From: Thermostichus vulcanus str. 'Rupite'
GTDB taxonomy: Bacteria; Cyanobacteriota; Cyanobacteriia; Thermostichales; Thermostichaceae
Direction: 5' to 3'
Assembly: GCF_022848905.1 (NCBI RefSeq)
Contig: NZ_JAFIRA010000010.1
Coordinates: forward strand, 1-64,000
Length of the DNA: 64,000 bases
The notes beneath the pieces were generated by a model. That model saw nothing but the letters and a program-made list of their open reading frames with translations. It did no database searches and was not told the DNA's origin. Positions 1 to 8,635 of this stretch are shown in pieces. The translations under genes were made by a program, and so were the position numbers. How positions within the stretch are numbered: the first letter of the stretch is position 1; each line of letters opens with the position of its first letter.

Positions 1-110
1 GTGGTGGTGACCCGTTTCATGGGGACTATTGTATGTACTATTTCTGTTGCTGAATAAATTCAGCCTGTGCGCTTATATCCCCCGGTTAGAAACCGGGGGC
101 TTTACGCTGC
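1..110. mobile_element. Possible right end of an IS200/IS605-type element
   Basis: No gene is seen here. The segment holds a perfect 9-bp stem with a 3-nt loop (79-87 pairs with 91-99; CCCCCGGTT/AACCGGGGG) followed by a T-rich tail, preceded by a TGTGCGCTTATAT stretch. Hairpins of this form near the end of a tnpB gene are typical of IS200/IS605 right ends in cyanobacteria. Any tnpB would lie to the left of the window, so this could equally be an ordinary intergenic hairpin or a terminator. Confidence 0.35.
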
Positions 111-203
111 TTTTCGTAAGGGATCCCAATAAGGGCGCCACTGGGGGGCGAAAACAGGCCAAAGCTGGATCCCGGGTCTGATACAATTGAGGGTCTGAGC
201 GCT

Positions 204-288
204 GGAGAGGTGGCCGAGTGGTCGAAGGCGCAGCACTGGAAATGCTGTGTGGGGCAACTCACCGTGGGTTCGAATCCCACCCTCTCCG
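204..288 (+). tRNA. tRNA-Ser (anticodon GGA)
   Basis: A class II tRNA cloverleaf. The acceptor stem GGAGAGG (204-210) pairs with CCTCTCC (281-287), with discriminator G288. The anticodon arm is CAGCA-CTGGAAA-TGCTG with anticodon GGA at 238-240, a long variable arm follows, and the T-arm contains GGTTCGAATCC. The encoded 3-prime CCA is absent, as is usual in cyanobacteria. It reads serine codons TCC and TCT. Confidence 0.97.
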
Positions 289-462
289 TTCTCCTCATGC
301 ACCTCGTCAGAACTGAGGTTACAAGTCGTTTGTGCCAAGGCGCCGCTGTCGCGAAGGGGAGTGGCCATCGTGGATCCCTGTGATTCCTTCTGGATTGCCA
401 CTATGATCTGCGAAGAATTCAACTGGGATCTTAAGGATGCTATCCTAGTTAAGCGCTGCTCT

Positions 463-534
463 GGCTCAGTAGCTCAGTGGTAGAGCAGGGGACTCATAAG
501 CCCTTGGTCGCGTGTTCAAATCACGCCTGAGCCA
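463..534 (+). tRNA. tRNA-Met (anticodon CAT)
   Basis: A cloverleaf whose acceptor stem GGCTCAG (463-469) pairs with CTGAGCC (527-533), with discriminator A534. The D-arm is AGCTCAGTGGTAGAGC, the anticodon loop is CTCATAA and the T-loop is GTTCAAATC. No CCA is encoded. The acceptor starts with a paired G, so it is not the formyl-Met initiator type. A CAT anticodon could also be tRNA-Ile2 modified with lysidine. The pair closing the anticodon loop looks like an A-G mismatch. Confidence 0.93.
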
Positions 535-1029
535 TCCCACTACAACCCCCGCATGGGTAGTGCTCCCAAGATAGGGAGGTTTTCCCTATTGGAGCCACTG
601 TTTGTTGCAGCGTTGTGACTGGATGTCGCTGCTTGGGGCTGGTTCGACCTCCAATCTAGTCCGTTGGCGCAGTCTGCCAAAGGCGTGATTTACATTCCCG
701 ATGAACCCTGTCTGAGTATCCAGCCCTATGTAGAGCAAGTGGTGCTGCCGACATTGGCAGATCCTAATGTCGGATGCTGGAACGGCTGCAACAGATGGGT
801 CTACTGATGGGAGTTTGTACCCTTTACCGATGGGCAGATGAGAGTACTGGCTTTGGTGGGTTTGTCGGTCTTCAATGTGGTAGGAAGAGGATGTTGGCTG
901 TGCAACCGAGAAGGTTAACTTGCCAGCGAGCGCATTCAGTCCCTCCGACATTCGCCCTTGCTCCTTATCTTCTGGCTTCCTCTTCTATGGGTTAGGGATC
1001 CCTACCCTCTCAGCGGATGTATTCTTCCT
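535..1029. other. Intergenic region with no convincing gene
   Basis: About 500 bases between the tRNA-Met and the 3-prime end of the CRISPR operon. Open frames of up to about 120 codons exist on both strands, but none has a recognisable motif, a good ribosome binding site or family resemblance. It may contain decayed coding sequence; I cannot identify a parent. Confidence 0.5.
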
Positions 1030-2340
1030 TCAGGGCTGCTCAAACAGAAAGTCCTGGGGAAACTGAGGGGACGAAGAGGACTTTTTGAAATTGAGTTCAG
1101 CAGCCAGCAGTTGCACACCCTCTCGAATAAAAGCCACCAGGGATCCCTGCATTTTTTGATAGTCACTTTGGGTGATGGGCTGAAATCCATGGGCAAATAA
1201 TGAGTGGTTTCGCACCTGGAGGGCATCTGCAATCAAGGACTGCCGTTCCTGGAACAATTTTCCCAAAGGATCCCCACCCAACTGGCTGAGTAACTCATAG
1301 CTTTTGCGCAGGGCGATCTCGATTTTGCCTTGGCGATTTTGATAATGGGTGCGCAGAGCTTCAGGCAGTCGCTGGGGATCCACATTTCCGGTCTCAATCT
1401 CATACTTTTGTTTGAGACGAACTTGAGCCAATAACTCTAATGCCCGATAAATCCGACCCACTGCATCATCAAATCGCTGTTGGGAGGCTCGCCGCTCAGC
1501 ATTGAGCAGGAGATCCTCGACAATCTCATAGCCATGACCTGGGGATCCCTGGGATCCATCAAACTCAGGATCAATCAGCCCCCGACTACTCATCACCCGC
1601 TTGAGAAATAGCCCCAACGGCTGGATCCATTTTTGTTTCATCAGAGGCTGTAGGTATGCCCACGCCTCCAGGTGATCAAAACGATCCCAGGCATCAAGAG
1701 CTAGGCAAAGAGATCGATGATTTCTAACTCGCCTGCTATCATCGGGCATCATTCCTTGCGCAACCACCAGATTTTCAAGCTCCACCAAAGCAGCAGGATA
1801 GTTATACTGAGCCACTAATGGGGGTACTTTTTGCTTTAATAGACGCTCTACCATCACAGGAGTAAGGCTGACCTGCATCGTCATTTCTCCTCTATTGACC
1901 CTAACTGTATCTGTGCGTTCTCCGGTGGTGAGAAATAATTTTGCCTCATAGTCTAATCCTGCTAATCCTAGGGCTAGAGACATGGTTTTTGTGCCGCCTG
2001 TATAATCAGCTTGCACAATGTTGCCGGGATCCTGCCTAATCTCAGCCATCTTTGCAGCAATCACTCGATAACACTCTGAAAGATCATCAAGACTTTCTAA
2101 GACGACGACATCTTGTTCTGGATCAAATCGCTCTCCTAGATTGGCTTGAGTTGGAATGTTGGGTAACCGTTCAATCACATCGGATCCCTTGTGAATCTCA
2201 CAGGGAGTACCTGAGCCTGTAACTTGAGACACGGTTGTGCTGGAGCAAACAAATATGACTCGTTCAGGATTGAGCTTTTTGATGGCAGTGATGATGGGAG
2301 GAGGGGATCCCCCTACGGTGACAAAGAGAACGGTTTTCAT
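1030..2340 (-). CDS. CRISPR-associated CARF-HEPN protein (TIGR02710-like)
   Basis: Likely a cyclic-oligoadenylate-activated ribonuclease of the type III response, 436 aa. The N-terminal Rossmann-like CARF domain begins MKTVLFVTVGGSPPP and carries the ligand-loop motif DYTGGTKTM around residue 120. The C-terminal part is helical and holds RNHSLFAHG (R377, H384), which fits the R-X4-6-H active site of HEPN RNases. The start is ATG at 2340, in an ATGA overlap with the stop of the Uma2 gene upstream, so the two are translationally coupled. It is the last gene of the type III operon. The TIGR02710 assignment is from remembered family features; the CARF and HEPN motifs are visible. Confidence 0.8.
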   Translation of the reverse strand: MKTVLFVTVGGSPPPIITAIKKLNPERVIFVCSSTTVSQVTGSGTPCEIHKGSDVIERLPNIPTQANLGERFDPEQDVVVLESLDDLSECYRVIAAKMAEIRQDPGNIVQADYTGGTKTMSLALGLAGLDYEAKLFLTTGERTDTVRVNRGEMTMQVSLTPVMVERLLKQKVPPLVAQYNYPAALVELENLVVAQGMMPDDSRRVRNHRSLCLALDAWDRFDHLEAWAYLQPLMKQKWIQPLGLFLKRVMSSRGLIDPEFDGSQGSPGHGYEIVEDLLLNAERRASQQRFDDAVGRIYRALELLAQVRLKQKYEIETGNVDPQRLPEALRTHYQNRQGKIEIALRKSYELLSQLGGDPLGKLFQERQSLIADALQVRNHSLFAHGFQPITQSDYQKMQGSLVAFIREGVQLLAAELNFKKSSSSPQFPQDFLFEQP

Positions 2341-2900
2341 AGAGACAAGGGCCACAGTTTTTCCAGAGAGCAAGTGAAATCGGGTAGCAAGGGGGAATCC
2401 AGAACATCCTGCCCCAGACAGGTTTTGATCAACACCAGGGATCCCTCCTGGCGGCGATAGATTTCGGCTTGTTTTTGCTGGGGATCCAGGATCCAGTATT
2501 CTTGCACCCCGCGACGGCTATAGAGTTTGAGCTTGATCTGGCGATCCCGGTTGGCATTACGGGATCCGGGGCTGATTACTTCAATCACCAATTCTGGGGC
2601 ACTGTGCAGTTTGCCATCTTCTTGCAGGGCGTTTTGTAGGCGACTATGACTGATCCAGACCACATCTGGGGCGACATCGTCATCTTCGGCAAAGATCAGT
2701 CCCGGTGCGGTGTTCGCTATGCCCAAGCCTGTTTTATCGCTCCATTCATTCAGAAATTGAGCAAGGCGGGTTGCAGCATATTGGTGTTGCCAACTGGATT
2801 GATGGGTCACATACAACTCTCCATCAATGACTTCATAGCGCTTGCCATCCTCCGGCATCAGGGCCAGATCCGAGGACGTAAAGCGGTGGGCAGCAATCAT
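2337..2900 (-). CDS. Uma2 family (DUF820) putative endonuclease
   Basis: 187 aa, with the Uma2 fold of the PD-(D/E)XK superfamily: N-terminal strand KRYEVIDGELYV, the core DVAPDVVWIS and PELVIEVISPGS, then the R...K.....YSRRGVQEYWILDP segment typical of the family. Cyanobacteria carry many Uma2 genes, most of unknown function. The ATG at 2900 is preferred over the in-frame TTG at 2912. It lies between two CARF genes and overlaps the downstream CARF-HEPN gene by 4 bp, so it is expressed with the CRISPR operon. Whether it is a functional Cas accessory or a passenger cannot be told from sequence. Confidence 0.85.
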   Translation of the reverse strand: MIAAHRFTSSDLALMPEDGKRYEVIDGELYVTHQSSWQHQYAATRLAQFLNEWSDKTGLGIANTAPGLIFAEDDDVAPDVVWISHSRLQNALQEDGKLHSAPELVIEVISPGSRNANRDRQIKLKLYSRRGVQEYWILDPQQKQAEIYRRQEGSLVLIKTCLGQDVLDSPLLPDFTCSLEKLWPLSL

Positions 2901-2925
2901 GGCGTACCTCAAGAGCTAGGGTTCT

Positions 2926-3834
2926 TTAGAGCAACCGACCCAGGCGCTCCCGCAACTCAGCGGCGGCTTGTTCCAGATGAGCGGGAGTATGCCCCGTAGT
3001 CTCCACCATAACCGCCATGTGGGTGTCTGTACTCTCATGGAGGTGGATCCACAAAATATGCCGCCCATCAGGAGTTTTGCGAGGGCAGGACTTGAGACCA
3101 TTTTTGGGGGCAGCGTAGGCTTGGGGGTCGTACCTGACCCGATCTACCCAGAGAGTTTCTTGCAGCAGTTTTTCCACTTTGGGCCAGATACGTGGGCGAT
3201 GGTGGGCGGTATTGGCTTGCACTTGAATGACCTCAGAGCGTTGGCGACCAGAATCGGGCAAATCAACCCGGATCACCCGCTGCTGAGACTCTGTTTTGCC
3301 TGACAAGTAGGGCAGGTACACCAAGGCATCGTACTGCTCATGGATATAGCAGACTGGGATCCCCAATTCATTGCCCACCAGAGCCATGATCATGCTCTGG
3401 GCTTTGAACCCTCCTGTTGCTGCAAAAGTAACCATTCCTTTGGCCTGCTCAACCCAATGTTTCAAGAGGTGAGCCATGCGTTCCAAAGAAGACCTCTGTT
3501 CATTTGAGTCGTAGTTGAGCCCAGGGAGGGGTACCAAAGAAACATCCTGCTGCCCCAACTCCTGCTCAAAATAAAGCTTGAGGATCTGGGCACATTCCAA
3601 CCCACTAGGGGTGTCGGAGTGCAACAATATCAAAACGTCTTGAGGAGTGGGATCCAGTCGCCAATAGGTATTGGTTTCAGCGCTGATCCGTTCCAGCTCA
3701 GCACTTTTCATCCAAGCGAGTGCTCGCTGGGGATCCCCGATCCTGTTTTGCCCAAGCCAGGGACGCTTGTTGTCGGATTCTGTGTCACGGTTGGTGAGGA
3801 GAGAGGTGCCCACGGTCATCATAATGGTTTGCAT
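2926..3834 (-). CDS. CRISPR-associated CARF protein (TIGR02619/APE2256-like)
   Basis: 302 aa. The N-terminus MQTIMMTVGTSLLTNRD and the motif VTFAATGGFKAQSMIMAL (about residues 135-152), followed by GIPVCYIHEQYDALVYLPYL, match the CARF architecture of the TIGR02619 group. These proteins bind cyclic oligoadenylate; some relatives are ring nucleases and others are sensors joined to an effector. No HEPN R-X4-6-H motif is evident in the C-terminal third, so a ring nuclease or regulatory role is more likely than RNase activity; that is inference. ATG start at 3834, 15 bp after the TRAM-fusion gene. Confidence 0.75.
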   Translation of the reverse strand: MQTIMMTVGTSLLTNRDTESDNKRPWLGQNRIGDPQRALAWMKSAELERISAETNTYWRLDPTPQDVLILLHSDTPSGLECAQILKLYFEQELGQQDVSLVPLPGLNYDSNEQRSSLERMAHLLKHWVEQAKGMVTFAATGGFKAQSMIMALVGNELGIPVCYIHEQYDALVYLPYLSGKTESQQRVIRVDLPDSGRQRSEVIQVQANTAHHRPRIWPKVEKLLQETLWVDRVRYDPQAYAAPKNGLKSCPRKTPDGRHILWIHLHESTDTHMAVMVETTGHTPAHLEQAAAELRERLGRLL

Positions 3835-3849
3835 GGATTCTCCTAAGGG

Positions 3850-4524
3850 TTAGAGCAAGCTAATCCTACGGATCCCGCCATCGTCCTTCAGGTCTGTAAT
3901 CGCCACTTGCACCACCTGACCCACAGACAGGGATCCTGCTCTTTTGGGTTCTTTTTGGGTAAGTCGAATGGTACCCAAGATCTCGTAGGTAACCCTGTTG
4001 CCATTGATATTAGCGACAGTGGCATCCAGTTTTTGGCCAACTCGAAACTGGGTGTTATCCCGGACTTCCGCAATTTCGGCGAGCCGTTGGGCTTGTTCTT
4101 CTACGGGGCGCTCTGAATCACTATTGAGCTGGGATCCCGGTGGTGGGGGTATTTCTCCGAGGGGCATACCTCCGTCTTTGTAGTAGCGCATGAGTCGAGC
4201 GGCCCAGCCCAAGATCTGCAGCATCTGGGCAGGGTTGTCCTTCAAGGATTCTAAGTAGTCCTTACAGATTTCTTCAATAGAGCGATAGTACCCTTCGGTT
4301 TGTTTGGTGCGGTGCAGGCGACGTTCTCGAACCAGTTCACTCATGAATTTGAAAAAGCGGGATCCCGCATCCGGGTGATGGGCAACGGATCGCAGATAAG
4401 CAGTCACTTTGCTCAGCTCATTGACATCCGTATTCGCCTTCACCAAGGTCATGGCGATGCTGTGAGCCAGATCCCAAGATTGGGGGCTCAGATCAACGGA
4501 TTCCAGTAGAGGGGTGTTGGCCAT
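3850..4524 (-). CDS. Small-subunit-like helical protein fused to a TRAM/OB-like domain
   Basis: 224 aa, not assignable to a named Cas family by eye. Residues 1-130 are helical and end in ILGWAARLMRYYKDG, which aligns with YLGYGARYLKYKRDG at the end of the 145-aa operon protein at 8636-9073, suggesting both are Cas11-type small subunits. A proline-rich linker follows, and residues 160-224 (VGQKLDATVANINGNRVTYE and on to ISLL) look like a beta-barrel TRAM or OB RNA-binding domain. The start is ATG at 4524 in a TGATG overlap with the upstream RAMP gene, which makes it a core operon member. Confidence 0.55.
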   Translation of the reverse strand: MANTPLLESVDLSPQSWDLAHSIAMTLVKANTDVNELSKVTAYLRSVAHHPDAGSRFFKFMSELVRERRLHRTKQTEGYYRSIEEICKDYLESLKDNPAQMLQILGWAARLMRYYKDGGMPLGEIPPPPGSQLNSDSERPVEEQAQRLAEIAEVRDNTQFRVGQKLDATVANINGNRVTYEILGTIRLTQKEPKRAGSLSVGQVVQVAITDLKDDGGIRRISLL

Positions 4525-5594
4525 CAATACACTCCAGACGGGGGTTTACGTAGAGCGGTGGGGTTCAAGATGGAGGAAAGTTGCTTTAGTTGCCCAGGCA
4601 GAATGTAGCCTTGGGTGGCTTTGATCTGTTTCTGGATGAAGGCTTTTAGGGTTTCGCCCTCCAGGATGTCCGATGCTGGGGCAACATAACTGCTGTAGCG
4701 GTCTTTGAGGTTAGCAGGCCGCTCAATTTTATCAATGGTGATTTGAATGGAACCTAAGCCCACTGGTTTACCGCCGCCCAGTTTGAGCAGCATTGGATGA
4801 TTTGGATCCTGACCCAAAACGGTGAGTAGGGTGCCCAATTCGGCAGATGTGAGATTTTTGAAATGGATTTGGGTTTTGAACACAGTCTTTTTGGCAGCTT
4901 GTTGCGTGGGGGTGCCCCCATTTCCCGCATCCAACGCCTCAGTTTGAGCATAGTAAAACTTTCGCCCGGCAGCTTTACCATTTTGGAAATAGGCGCGACG
5001 CTGATCAGGACGAGGGCGATAGAGGGCAGGCAGGGATCCCCCGCTGGATCCGGCACTGACAGCGATGGCATCGCTGAACTCGACTAGACCTTGCCAGTCT
5101 AAGGCACCAAATACACGACTGGCGGGACAGAGTTGCTCTTTTTTGCGGCAGGGATGTCTATCTGGGGGGATCTGAGATCGATATTTGTTGGTGATAACGG
5201 CGAGGGTACTGTTGGTGATGGCCTCATACATGGCCCGAATTGCACCTTTGAGGGAACTTCCCTGGATTTTCAGCTTTTGATCCGGTGTGGTTGTCATCGT
5301 TTTCAGGAGTGGGATCCCGCGCACTCCCACATCACTCCCTAAGGCCAAGAAACCTGTAGAAACATGAACCGCGGTCTGCACCGTCAAGGTGAGAAAAAGG
5401 GTGCCATGTAACCTGTCAGCATGGAACTTAGCATGCCCGGCTGGCCTTTCCAGTTTGGGAGACTCTTTGGGAAACGGAATCAGTTCATAAGGTTTGGAGG
5501 AAACTGATTGGCTTCCCATATTTTGATTCTGATTCGGCTGGAGAGTTGTTGGATGGTGAGTTTGATGGGGAAGTCCTCTAGGGCCTCGGGTCAT
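4524..5594 (-). CDS. Type III RAMP protein, Cas7-like, with a Cys/His cluster
   Basis: 356 aa RAMP subunit of the effector backbone. The beta1 strand HGTLFLTLTVQTAVHVSTG is followed by the glycine-rich IQGSSLKGAIRAMYEA motif of Csm3/Cas7 proteins, and KLGGGKPVGLGSIQI near residue 275 is the second RAMP glycine loop. Between them, RHPCRKKEQLCPASRVFGAL holds a Cys/His cluster of the kind that forms the zinc-binding part of Csm3-like proteins. The long N-terminal tail is rich in Q, N and P. ATG at 5594 lies 2 bp after the preceding stop. Confidence 0.8.
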   Translation of the reverse strand: MTRGPRGLPHQTHHPTTLQPNQNQNMGSQSVSSKPYELIPFPKESPKLERPAGHAKFHADRLHGTLFLTLTVQTAVHVSTGFLALGSDVGVRGIPLLKTMTTTPDQKLKIQGSSLKGAIRAMYEAITNSTLAVITNKYRSQIPPDRHPCRKKEQLCPASRVFGALDWQGLVEFSDAIAVSAGSSGGSLPALYRPRPDQRRAYFQNGKAAGRKFYYAQTEALDAGNGGTPTQQAAKKTVFKTQIHFKNLTSAELGTLLTVLGQDPNHPMLLKLGGGKPVGLGSIQITIDKIERPANLKDRYSSYVAPASDILEGETLKAFIQKQIKATQGYILPGQLKQLSSILNPTALRKPPSGVY

Positions 5595-5596
5595 AG

Positions 5597-6046
5597 CTAC
5601 CTCGGAATCAGTGCAATAAAGTGAACACGAGCAGTGACTGAATCGATAAAATATCGTTGACCTATCTCCAGCGCTTTGGAATAGTCAAAAGATTTGGGAA
5701 AACGAGTTTCCTGGTTTTGTGGGTTACCATAGAGATCGGCTTCGTAATCTTCATACCGCCACTCGCCTGAAAGGGGGGTAAAGGATGCTGCTGGACTTTG
5801 GGTGCCCAAATAGAGTAAATCCAAACCTCTTACAGTCTGCTTCCATCTCAGCTCCGCCTGAAGCGCAAACACTTGACCTTCTTGACAGGTGAAGTCATGC
5901 GGGATCCCAGACTGAATGCCGCTGACTTGGTGAGGCCAGCGCAAAAAGAAGTAGGTCGTTTCTGTATTGGGAAAGTGATGGTGAAGGATCCCAGCAATCT
6001 CAGAAGTATCTTTGAGTTTCAGCGAAGCAACGAAAGCCTGTCTCAT
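5597..6046 (-). CDS. Unrecognised effector-operon protein, possibly Csx19-like
   Basis: 149 aa, starting at ATG 6046 in an ATGA overlap with the preceding RAMP gene. A middle segment reads EGQVFALQAELRWKQTV followed by GLDLLYLG. The ELRW pattern recalls Csx19 (TIGR03984), a small protein of type III-D loci, but I cannot confirm the match without an HMM search. No nuclease or metal-binding motif is seen. Being coupled between two RAMP genes argues for a structural or assembly role in the complex. Confidence 0.5.
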   Translation of the reverse strand: MRQAFVASLKLKDTSEIAGILHHHFPNTETTYFFLRWPHQVSGIQSGIPHDFTCQEGQVFALQAELRWKQTVRGLDLLYLGTQSPAASFTPLSGEWRYEDYEADLYGNPQNQETRFPKSFDYSKALEIGQRYFIDSVTARVHFIALIPR

Positions 6047-7008
6047 GATGCTTTGGCCCCCTCTTGAAGTAGCTTGGCCCATGCTTTCACTGCCGTTGCC
6101 AACAGATGTTCAACTTTTGCCTCAGTTGACTGATTCCAGGTGAGTTTGGCTCCAAAGCCCAAGGGCATCAGTTCAGCCCCAACAGGCACGGCTTCACGAT
6201 CAGGTTTGGGAAATCCATATTTCTTCGCCTCATCCGCAGTCAGAAACTCCCCTACCCCCAACAGGGATCCCTTGGGCCAAGAGAGATTGGATCCCATCAG
6301 CTTAAGGGTGTCCTCGACAAGGCAACCTGGATACTCCACAACTGCCGACTCATACTGAACCTGGACTGTGCCCATGCCTCGTGATTTGGCAAAACCAATG
6401 CCAAACCATCCTTCATTGAGATCTCGCAAGACTAGACCAATTAAACCCAATTGCGCCAGGGTAAAGTTTTTGAGGTGAATTTTGGTTTGAAAGGAGCCTT
6501 CCACACACACCTGGTAGTTAAATGGCCCCACTGCTACCGAGCCAAAAACCCGATCAATAGCAACACCGTTGCGTTCTTCAAGTCTAAGAGGAGCCCCTGG
6601 TTTGGGATAGGCATCTTCGATGCGGATGCGGCTGGCAAGGGCCGTATTGCCAAACATTTGATCAGTAAACGAAGACAGAGCATAGACTCGGTGGGATTCC
6701 TGGATCTTTTCCAGCCATTGATTGGCTTTTTGATCCAAGGGATCGCTGGCCCAAAGCTTGAACTTATCTCCTTCAGGCCGCTGATCACTGCCCACCGTTC
6801 TGACAATTCGTTCGGCATGGGCACGGATGGCTCCTTTGAGGGAGCTGCCAGGGAAATAAACGGTTCTGCCGCCCCGATGATAGGTTTCCACAAACTCCAT
6901 ATCGGGTTTGGTGGGATCCGCTCCTTCTTTACCTGATTTAATCAGGACAGGGCCATCGGGCTTAAGGGTGAGGGTGAGGGTGCAGTGGTTCACGTAACGT
7001 TTGTGCAT
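6043..7008 (-). CDS. Type III RAMP protein, Csm3/Cas7-like
   Basis: 321 aa. It shows the Cas7 pattern: beta1 CTLTLTLKPDGPVLIKSG, then VYFPGSSLKGAIRAHAERI (about residues 50-68), VYALSSFTDQMFGNTALASR, and the late loop GFAKSRGMGTVQV. Aspartates D31/D36 (ADPTKPD) lie just before the GSSLKG loop, where Csm3 carries the aspartate that cuts target RNA, so it is a candidate slicing subunit. ATG at 7008 is chosen because the hydrophobic extension from the upstream in-frame start has no Cas7 resemblance. Confidence 0.82.
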   Translation of the reverse strand: MHKRYVNHCTLTLTLKPDGPVLIKSGKEGADPTKPDMEFVETYHRGGRTVYFPGSSLKGAIRAHAERIVRTVGSDQRPEGDKFKLWASDPLDQKANQWLEKIQESHRVYALSSFTDQMFGNTALASRIRIEDAYPKPGAPLRLEERNGVAIDRVFGSVAVGPFNYQVCVEGSFQTKIHLKNFTLAQLGLIGLVLRDLNEGWFGIGFAKSRGMGTVQVQYESAVVEYPGCLVEDTLKLMGSNLSWPKGSLLGVGEFLTADEAKKYGFPKPDREAVPVGAELMPLGFGAKLTWNQSTEAKVEHLLATAVKAWAKLLQEGAKAS

Positions 7009-7033
7009 TGTTTGAAATCCTCGAATAAGGGAA

Positions 7034-7663
7034 TTAGGCAGGGATGAGAGTTTGCAGCTGAATAGTGCATTGAGAGAAAACAAAGTTAACAGCAGCAAAT
7101 AGTTCGTCTAGCTGCTGGATAGTGTAAAACTCTCTATTCAAGATAAATTGATTATCTCTTAATTTTCCAAACTGCCAGGTTACACCGTTAGAAGTAATAC
7201 CATAAATAATAATTCTTTTAATTCTTTCGTTGTCATTGAGACGCTGAGCAGCAATCATTTCAGAAATGCACTGCCCCCAAGCTTGGTCAAAGTTATCTTT
7301 TTTTGCTTCAACCAATAGCAAATAAGGTTTATCGAAAACAACTCGGCCTAATGGTGAGCGACGAGCCAAAATATATTCGGGGAAACCCTGTAGATCCTGA
7401 TCATATGCTAGATAGCGATGGCTCCAAAGAATAAAATGCTCTCGATAAGTTTTCCATACTTCCTTGAAGATAGGATAGATAATATTTTCGCAAATAGCAA
7501 ACTCTGAGCTGTCAACAGCTCCATCTTTCATAACAATCTCAAGATCCTGTCGAAAAAACTCTGGGATAGAGAACGGCAGCTCTTCAAGAAAAATTTCCTC
7601 TCGATAAAAGATCTGAGAGGCTTTAATTGTTTCACCTACTGTTTTATAGTTTGTAAAGGCCAT
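7034..7663 (-). CDS. PD-(D/E)XK-like protein inserted in the effector operon
   Basis: 209 aa, clearly more AT-rich than its neighbours and without the GGATCC palindromes that pepper them. The motif FDKPYLLLVEAKKDNFDQAWGQ contains the E-x-K core of PD-(D/E)XK nucleases, with an aspartate upstream and an aligned QxxxE-like helix downstream. Proteins of this kind in cyanobacteria are usually annotated hypothetical or as type I restriction-like. It sits between two RAMP genes with short gaps (14 and 25 bp) and no overlaps, unlike most of the operon, which suggests later insertion. Nuclease activity is inferred only. Confidence 0.65.
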   Translation of the reverse strand: MAFTNYKTVGETIKASQIFYREEIFLEELPFSIPEFFRQDLEIVMKDGAVDSSEFAICENIIYPIFKEVWKTYREHFILWSHRYLAYDQDLQGFPEYILARRSPLGRVVFDKPYLLLVEAKKDNFDQAWGQCISEMIAAQRLNDNERIKRIIIYGITSNGVTWQFGKLRDNQFILNREFYTIQQLDELFAAVNFVFSQCTIQLQTLIPA

Positions 7664-7677
7664 CGGGATCCCTCCTT

Positions 7678-8529
7678 TTATGCACCAATGCTGGTCGGTT
7701 GAAGCTGGGAGGTTGTTCTTAATTTAGTAATGAGTGCCTCGACCCAGTCTTGACGGTAAGCCTGTGCCGTTTCTGGCGAAAGCGGTTGTCGGGATCCGCG
7801 CACCAACTCTTGTAAATAGCGGAGAAGGCGTTGGGGATCCCCTTCGGAGTCAAACCAATAGGTTTCCAAAATATCCAGTTGGACGACCCCCAATCCCCGT
7901 GAGCGCCCGCCCCCCAAAGGAATCTGCTCTGTCTCAAATTGGTGTAAGCCAATGGTGAATAAACCCAGTTCCCATTCTTGGGCATTTTCTACCACGGCAT
8001 GAAACTCAAACGGTGTGTTGGCGGGTACCACCTGAAAATCATAGAGCTTGCCATCTGAGGCTGTTTCCGTATCTCGGTCAATCGCTACTCCATCCCGCTC
8101 TTGATATTGTCCAAACCAAGCGCTTGGCACCACAGGCAGATCGCGAATTTGCACCTTGCCCGCCAACCAAGGGGAGCCGAAAACTTGCGACACCAGATCC
8201 GTAACCCCCAAGAGAGCTTCCGTTAAGGCAGCATCGTTATTCTTGTGATTTTGTTTGAGGTCATTGATAATCCTAAATTGCTCAGAACTGGTTAACTCAC
8301 TGGGATCCTTAGCCAAGCTTGGATCAATTCCCCGCAAGAAACTTTCCAAACGGGAACGCATGGCACCCTTGAAGCTGGAGCCGGGAATGATCGGGCGACC
8401 GACTGCATCTTTGAGAACGGGTAAATCCGAGCCGATGGGTTCGGTAGAACGTCCCGCTCCAATTCTTAGGGCGGTCACTGTGGTGAGGATCCCGGTGATT
8501 TCAAGTCGGTTTTTGAAGATATCAAACAT
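7678..8529 (-). CDS. csx7: Type III RAMP protein Csx7/Csm3-like (SSO1426 family)
   Basis: 283 aa. The N-terminus follows the SSO1426/Csx7 pattern closely: FKNRLEITGILTTVTALRIG, then IGSDLPVLKDAVGRPIIPGSSFKGAMRSRLE. D35 lies where Csm3 has its catalytic aspartate, and GGGRSRGLGVVQLDI near residue 225 is the C-terminal glycine loop. It is expected to be a repeating Cas7 backbone subunit that spaces and cuts target RNA every 6 nt. ATG at 8529. A 106-bp gap separates it from the upstream small-subunit gene. Confidence 0.85.
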   Translation of the reverse strand: MFDIFKNRLEITGILTTVTALRIGAGRSTEPIGSDLPVLKDAVGRPIIPGSSFKGAMRSRLESFLRGIDPSLAKDPSELTSSEQFRIINDLKQNHKNNDAALTEALLGVTDLVSQVFGSPWLAGKVQIRDLPVVPSAWFGQYQERDGVAIDRDTETASDGKLYDFQVVPANTPFEFHAVVENAQEWELGLFTIGLHQFETEQIPLGGGRSRGLGVVQLDILETYWFDSEGDPQRLLRYLQELVRGSRQPLSPETAQAYRQDWVEALITKLRTTSQLQPTSIGA

Positions 8530-8635
8530 GGCTCTTTCCTAAACTAAGACAGGCTGCTGCGTATAAGAAAGCAGGATCCCTAGGATTTTATTGATTGCGT
8601 TGATGGATTACTCCTTGGAGTCAATAGCAGGAATC

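Noticed and set aside
586-995. Open frames of about 70-120 codons on both strands after the tRNA-Met
   Set aside because: No family motif, no good ribosome binding site, odd composition. At most decayed coding sequence.
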